NCBI RefSeq assembly: GCF_026127265.1
Contig: NZ_WWFG01000001.1
Span: 2,395,501 to 2,459,500, forward strand
Source of the DNA: Nostoc sp. KVJ3
Lineage (GTDB): Bacteria; Cyanobacteriota; Cyanobacteriia; Cyanobacteriales; Nostocaceae
Reading direction: 5' to 3'
DNA: 64,000 nt
Shown here piece after piece: positions 61,635 to 64,000 of the stretch; within the stretch, counting starts at the first letter, position 1; each line of letters starts with the position of its first letter. The notes under the pieces are model-generated. The model was not told the DNA's origin. It saw nothing but the letters and a program-made list of their open reading frames with translations, and searched no databases. The translations under genes were made by a program, and so were the position numbers.

Positions 61635-63134
61635 ATGAACTTATTTAAGCTTTTAGCAGGGGAAGACAATCATTTAGCCTTAGTTACACCTGGGGGGCGA
61701 TCGCTAACTTATCAGCAATTGCGCGAAAATATTGTTGGACTGGTATCGCAACTCAACAGCTTTGGATTGAAAGGGGGAGATCGCATTGCCATTGCTATGA
61801 CTAATGGTTCACCTATGGCTATCACCTTTTTGGCTACCGCCTTGTGTGGTACTGCTGCACCCCTAAATCCCAAATACAAGCAAGAAGAATTTGCCTTCTA
61901 CTATGAAGATACTCAAGCAAATGCACTGATTACCTTGTCTGAGCAACCAGAAGCAGCTATTGCCGCGATCGCGCCTGATATGATGCTGATTAATGCCAAG
62001 GTAAACGCTGACGGCACATTAAGCTTTGAATTAGTCAAAACAGGCTCAAAACCAATAGAATCATCTAATTCCGCACCCCCTAGCGCCGACGATTTGGCGA
62101 TGATTCTCCATACTAGCGGCACTACCAGCCGTCCGAAACGCGTACCGATTCGTCATCGCAACTTAATCGCCTCAGCCAACAACATTATTAGTGCTTACTC
62201 ACTCACAGCAGCTGATACGACACTGGGCTTAATGCCCCTGTTCCACGTTCACGGATTGGTGGGCTGTTTGCTGTCAACTCTAGCATCGGGCGGCACATTA
62301 ATTTGTCCCAATGGTTTTAATGCCCTAGAGTTTTGGAAACTGGTAGATATCTACAAACCTACTTGGTATTCCGCAGCGCCAACCATGCACCAGACAATTT
62401 TGGCCCGCGCTAGCCGGAACACAGAAATTGTCAAAGCTAACCGCTTTCGTTTTATTCGCTCTAGTAGCGCTTCCTTGCCTCCGATTATTATTGAACAGCT
62501 AGAGACAACTCTCAACGCTCCTGTGGTGGAATCTTACAGCATGACTGAAGCATCCCACTTAATGACCACCAATCCCCTACCGCCAAAAGTGCGGAAACCA
62601 GGTAGTGTAGGTTATGGCTTTGGTGTGGATGTCGGCATTATGGACTCCCAAGACAAGCTATTATCTCAGGGAAGCTTGGGCGAGGTGGTGGTAAAAGCAC
62701 CCAATGTCATTGATGGCTATGAAAACAACCCAGAAGCTAACGCTACAGCTTTTGTCAACGGTTGGTTCCGCACAGGAGATCAAGGTACTGTGGATGCAGA
62801 CGGCTATCTCCATTTGACTGGACGGATTAAAGAATTGATTAACCGGGGTGGAGAAAAAATTTCTCCTTTGGAAGTGGATGATGTTTTGCTGCGTCATCCC
62901 GCCGTCGCTGAAGCTTTAGCTTTTGCTGTTCCTCACAAATCTTTAGGTGAAGATATCCACGCTGCTGTTGTTCTCAAGGGAGAAGTTGACGAAAAAGAAC
63001 TTTTAGCTCACTGTTCAACTATGTTGGCAGACTTCAAAGTTCCAAAGCAAATTCATATTTTAGAGCAATTACCTCGTGGTGCTACCGGGAAACTGCAACG
63101 GTTGGCGATGGCGAAATTGCTTAACATCGGCTAA
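61635..63134 (+). CDS. AMP-dependent acyl-CoA synthetase-like enzyme
   Basis: Adenylate-forming enzyme of 499 residues from the ATG at 61635 (MNLFKLLAGEDNHLALVTPG), which has GGAGG six bases upstream; the GTG at 61587 adds 16 unlikely residues. It carries LHTSGTTSRPKRVPIRHRN (phosphate loop, about 157-175), YSMTEASHLM (A5), GWFRTGDQGTVDADGYLHLT (A7, about 376), GRIKELINRGGEKISPLEVD (A8 hinge) and the A10 lysine in PRGATGKLQRLA. The substrate carboxylate is not readable from sequence; size and layout fit oxalyl-CoA synthetase-like (Pcs60/AAE3) ligases. The next gene follows after 40 bases in the same direction. Confidence 0.88.
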   Translation: MNLFKLLAGEDNHLALVTPGGRSLTYQQLRENIVGLVSQLNSFGLKGGDRIAIAMTNGSPMAITFLATALCGTAAPLNPKYKQEEFAFYYEDTQANALITLSEQPEAAIAAIAPDMMLINAKVNADGTLSFELVKTGSKPIESSNSAPPSADDLAMILHTSGTTSRPKRVPIRHRNLIASANNIISAYSLTAADTTLGLMPLFHVHGLVGCLLSTLASGGTLICPNGFNALEFWKLVDIYKPTWYSAAPTMHQTILARASRNTEIVKANRFRFIRSSSASLPPIIIEQLETTLNAPVVESYSMTEASHLMTTNPLPPKVRKPGSVGYGFGVDVGIMDSQDKLLSQGSLGEVVVKAPNVIDGYENNPEANATAFVNGWFRTGDQGTVDADGYLHLTGRIKELINRGGEKISPLEVDDVLLRHPAVAEALAFAVPHKSLGEDIHAAVVLKGEVDEKELLAHCSTMLADFKVPKQIHILEQLPRGATGKLQRLAMAKLLNIG

Positions 63135-63174
63135 ATCAGCGATACACTAAGGAAAATTCCTTGAGGAAGCGTCA

Positions 63175-63561
63175 ATGGCACGGTCAAACGGGGTAACTGA
63201 AATGTCTGCACAGGAATTGCCGACAATCTCAGATGAGGATACAGTGACAATTGAAGATTTGCCGGAACAAGTAGAGGATGTGCAAGATATTGACGACATC
63301 TTGAACTCACTCAAAACCTTGCTGAGTAGCCTAGAAAAACTCCAAAAAGTCAGGCAAGAAGTGGGCGACATCAAACCGTTAATTGGACGGATGTTGGATG
63401 GAGAAATAGTGGCTGGTGAAGAACTTGAGCAACTCAAGGCAGGTGTGAGTAGTCTTTCTCGCCTTGTTCGGGCTTATAATGACCATCAAATAGCGTTGGC
63501 TAAAGCACAACCTGCAAGAAATTTGCTAGATCAAGTCCTCAAAGAGCGCAAAGCTAATTGA
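63175..63561 (+). CDS. Small acidic coiled-coil protein of unknown function
   Basis: Protein of 128 residues with GAGGAAG ahead of the ATG at 63175; an in-frame ATG at 63202 is an alternative. The N-terminal 40 residues are very acidic (ISDEDTVTIEDLPEQVEDVQ). From about residue 42 the pattern ILNSLKTLLSSLEKLQKVRQ and LEQLKAGVSSLSRLVRAYND suggests helical pairs or a coiled coil. No signal peptide or membrane helix. I do not recognise a family. It follows the acyl-CoA synthetase-like gene by 40 bases and may share its transcript. Confidence 0.65.
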   Translation: MARSNGVTEMSAQELPTISDEDTVTIEDLPEQVEDVQDIDDILNSLKTLLSSLEKLQKVRQEVGDIKPLIGRMLDGEIVAGEELEQLKAGVSSLSRLVRAYNDHQIALAKAQPARNLLDQVLKERKAN

Positions 63562-63655
63562 GATAAGAAGCGATCGCATTTTTTAATTTTAAGATCGTGC
63601 GATCGCTTCTCCATCGCCTTTAGCAACGCTACGGAAACGAATCGGTAAAAAATCA

Positions 63656-63672
63656 AATCGGATTCCTATAGT
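63656..63672. repeat. Solo end of the TATAGGAATCC element
   Basis: ATCAAATCGGATTCCTATA text is the complement of the left end of the 43562 element (TATAGGAATCCGGTTTGAT). It overlaps the stop-proximal end of the kinase gene; no partner end was found within the window. Confidence 0.45.
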
Positions 63673-64000
63673 GGATGTAAGGGTATAGAGACGGAAAACT
63701 CCGCTCCTTCTCCTGGTTCGGATATTACACTTAGTTGTCCTCCATGTTTTTCCACAATAGAGTGACTAATCGATAATCCTAAGCCGGTTCCTGTGCCAAT
63801 AGGTTTTGTTGTAAAAAATGGGTCAAATAGGTGCTGTTTCACCTTTTCACACATCCCAACTCCATTATCTGCAATCTGAATAGTTATTGTATTGGCATCA
63901 GTTATTTTGGTACGGATTTGGATAGTGGGAATTTTTGTTTGTCTATATTCAGTTGTAAATAATGAATCTAAGGCATCAATAGCATTGCTGAGAACATTCA
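63666..64000 (-). CDS. Sensor histidine kinase, C-terminal part
   Basis: Partial gene entering from the right edge; 110 residues are visible. They form the ATP-binding HATPase_c domain: N box NVLSNAIDALDSL, G1 IADNGVGM, F box DPFFTTKP and G2 GTGTGLGLSISHSIVEKHGG, then GEGAEFSVSIPL. That arrangement (NAIDAL, DPFFTTK) fits the NtrB/HisKA kinases without a receiver domain at the end. The sensor domain and phosphoacceptor His are outside the window. The last codons lie against the solo MITE end at 63656. Confidence 0.9.
   Translation of the reverse strand, partial: NVLSNAIDALDSLFTTEYRQTKIPTIQIRTKITDANTITIQIADNGVGMCEKVKQHLFDPFFTTKPIGTGTGLGLSISHSIVEKHGGQLSVISEPGEGAEFSVSIPLHPL

Overview
The window looks like chromosome of a filamentous, heterocyst-type cyanobacterium of the Nostoc/Anabaena group. 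The evidence is the very dense HIP1 octamer (GCGATCGC), a psbA gene for photosystem II D1, a plant-type ferredoxin, a cyanobacterial sucrose synthase, a probable monoglucosyldiacylglycerol synthase, a PEP-CTERM exported protein, Uma2 endonucleases, and intergenic spaces full of short inverted-repeat elements. I see no tRNA, rRNA or CRISPR array. Species assignment is not possible from the sequence alone.

Layout. 1-8.6 kb: N-terminal part of nifJ, a GAF/histidine kinase/receiver hybrid, a membrane-anchored GTPase, a small unknown gene, the probable lipid glycosyltransferase mgdA behind a long leader, and a small S1-like protein. 9-16.9 kb: dnaX, a pair of paralogous genes of which the larger is a TPR-CHAT protease-like protein, and recR. 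17-24 kb: a frameshifted gene with SHOCT-like repeats, psbA, a membrane protein, hrcA, a rhodanese and a DUF3352 protein. 25-28.8 kb: two small exported proteins, cysE and an FMN-binding oxidase-like protein. 28.9-34.1 kb: the accessory core. A small EACC1-like protein abuts a CHAT-STAND NTPase-TPR protein, followed by a second TPR array downstream of its stop codon and a 21-bp tandem repeat. 34.2-46.4 kb: two Uma2 nucleases, an LpxB-like protein, mutS, an NrdG-like radical SAM protein with a probable frameshift, a FecCD-type permease, an SMR transporter, Hsp20, ferredoxin and a HemD-like protein behind a transposase remnant. 46.6-54.8 kb: an RTX-repeat protein, susA, an AAA ATPase plus TOPRIM-like (DUF4276) pair, and a peptidoglycan-binding protein. 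55.5-64 kb: a polyphosphate glucokinase-like protein, a 2TM protein, the PEP-CTERM protein, a BMP-family lipoprotein, a phytochelatin-synthase-like peptidase, an acyl-CoA synthetase-like enzyme, a small coiled-coil protein and the C-terminus of a histidine kinase.

Three loci look like biological-conflict (immunity or regulated cell death) modules: the EACC1-like/CHAT-STAND-TPR pair at 28.98-32.81 kb, the TPR-CHAT protein with its companion at 11.46-16.21 kb, and the ATGA-coupled AAA ATPase/TOPRIM pair at 52.4-54.15 kb. The first is the strongest candidate for an undescribed system. Its sensor arm is built of near-identical 120-bp TPR units, and a second array with its own cap lies in the same reading frame just past the stop codon.

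The second theme is repeats. At least eight inverted-repeat (MITE-like) families are present. Several copies are nested inside others, two have clean target-site duplications (8 bp and 10 bp), and related repeat DNA sits in frame inside mutS, hrcA and the STAND gene.
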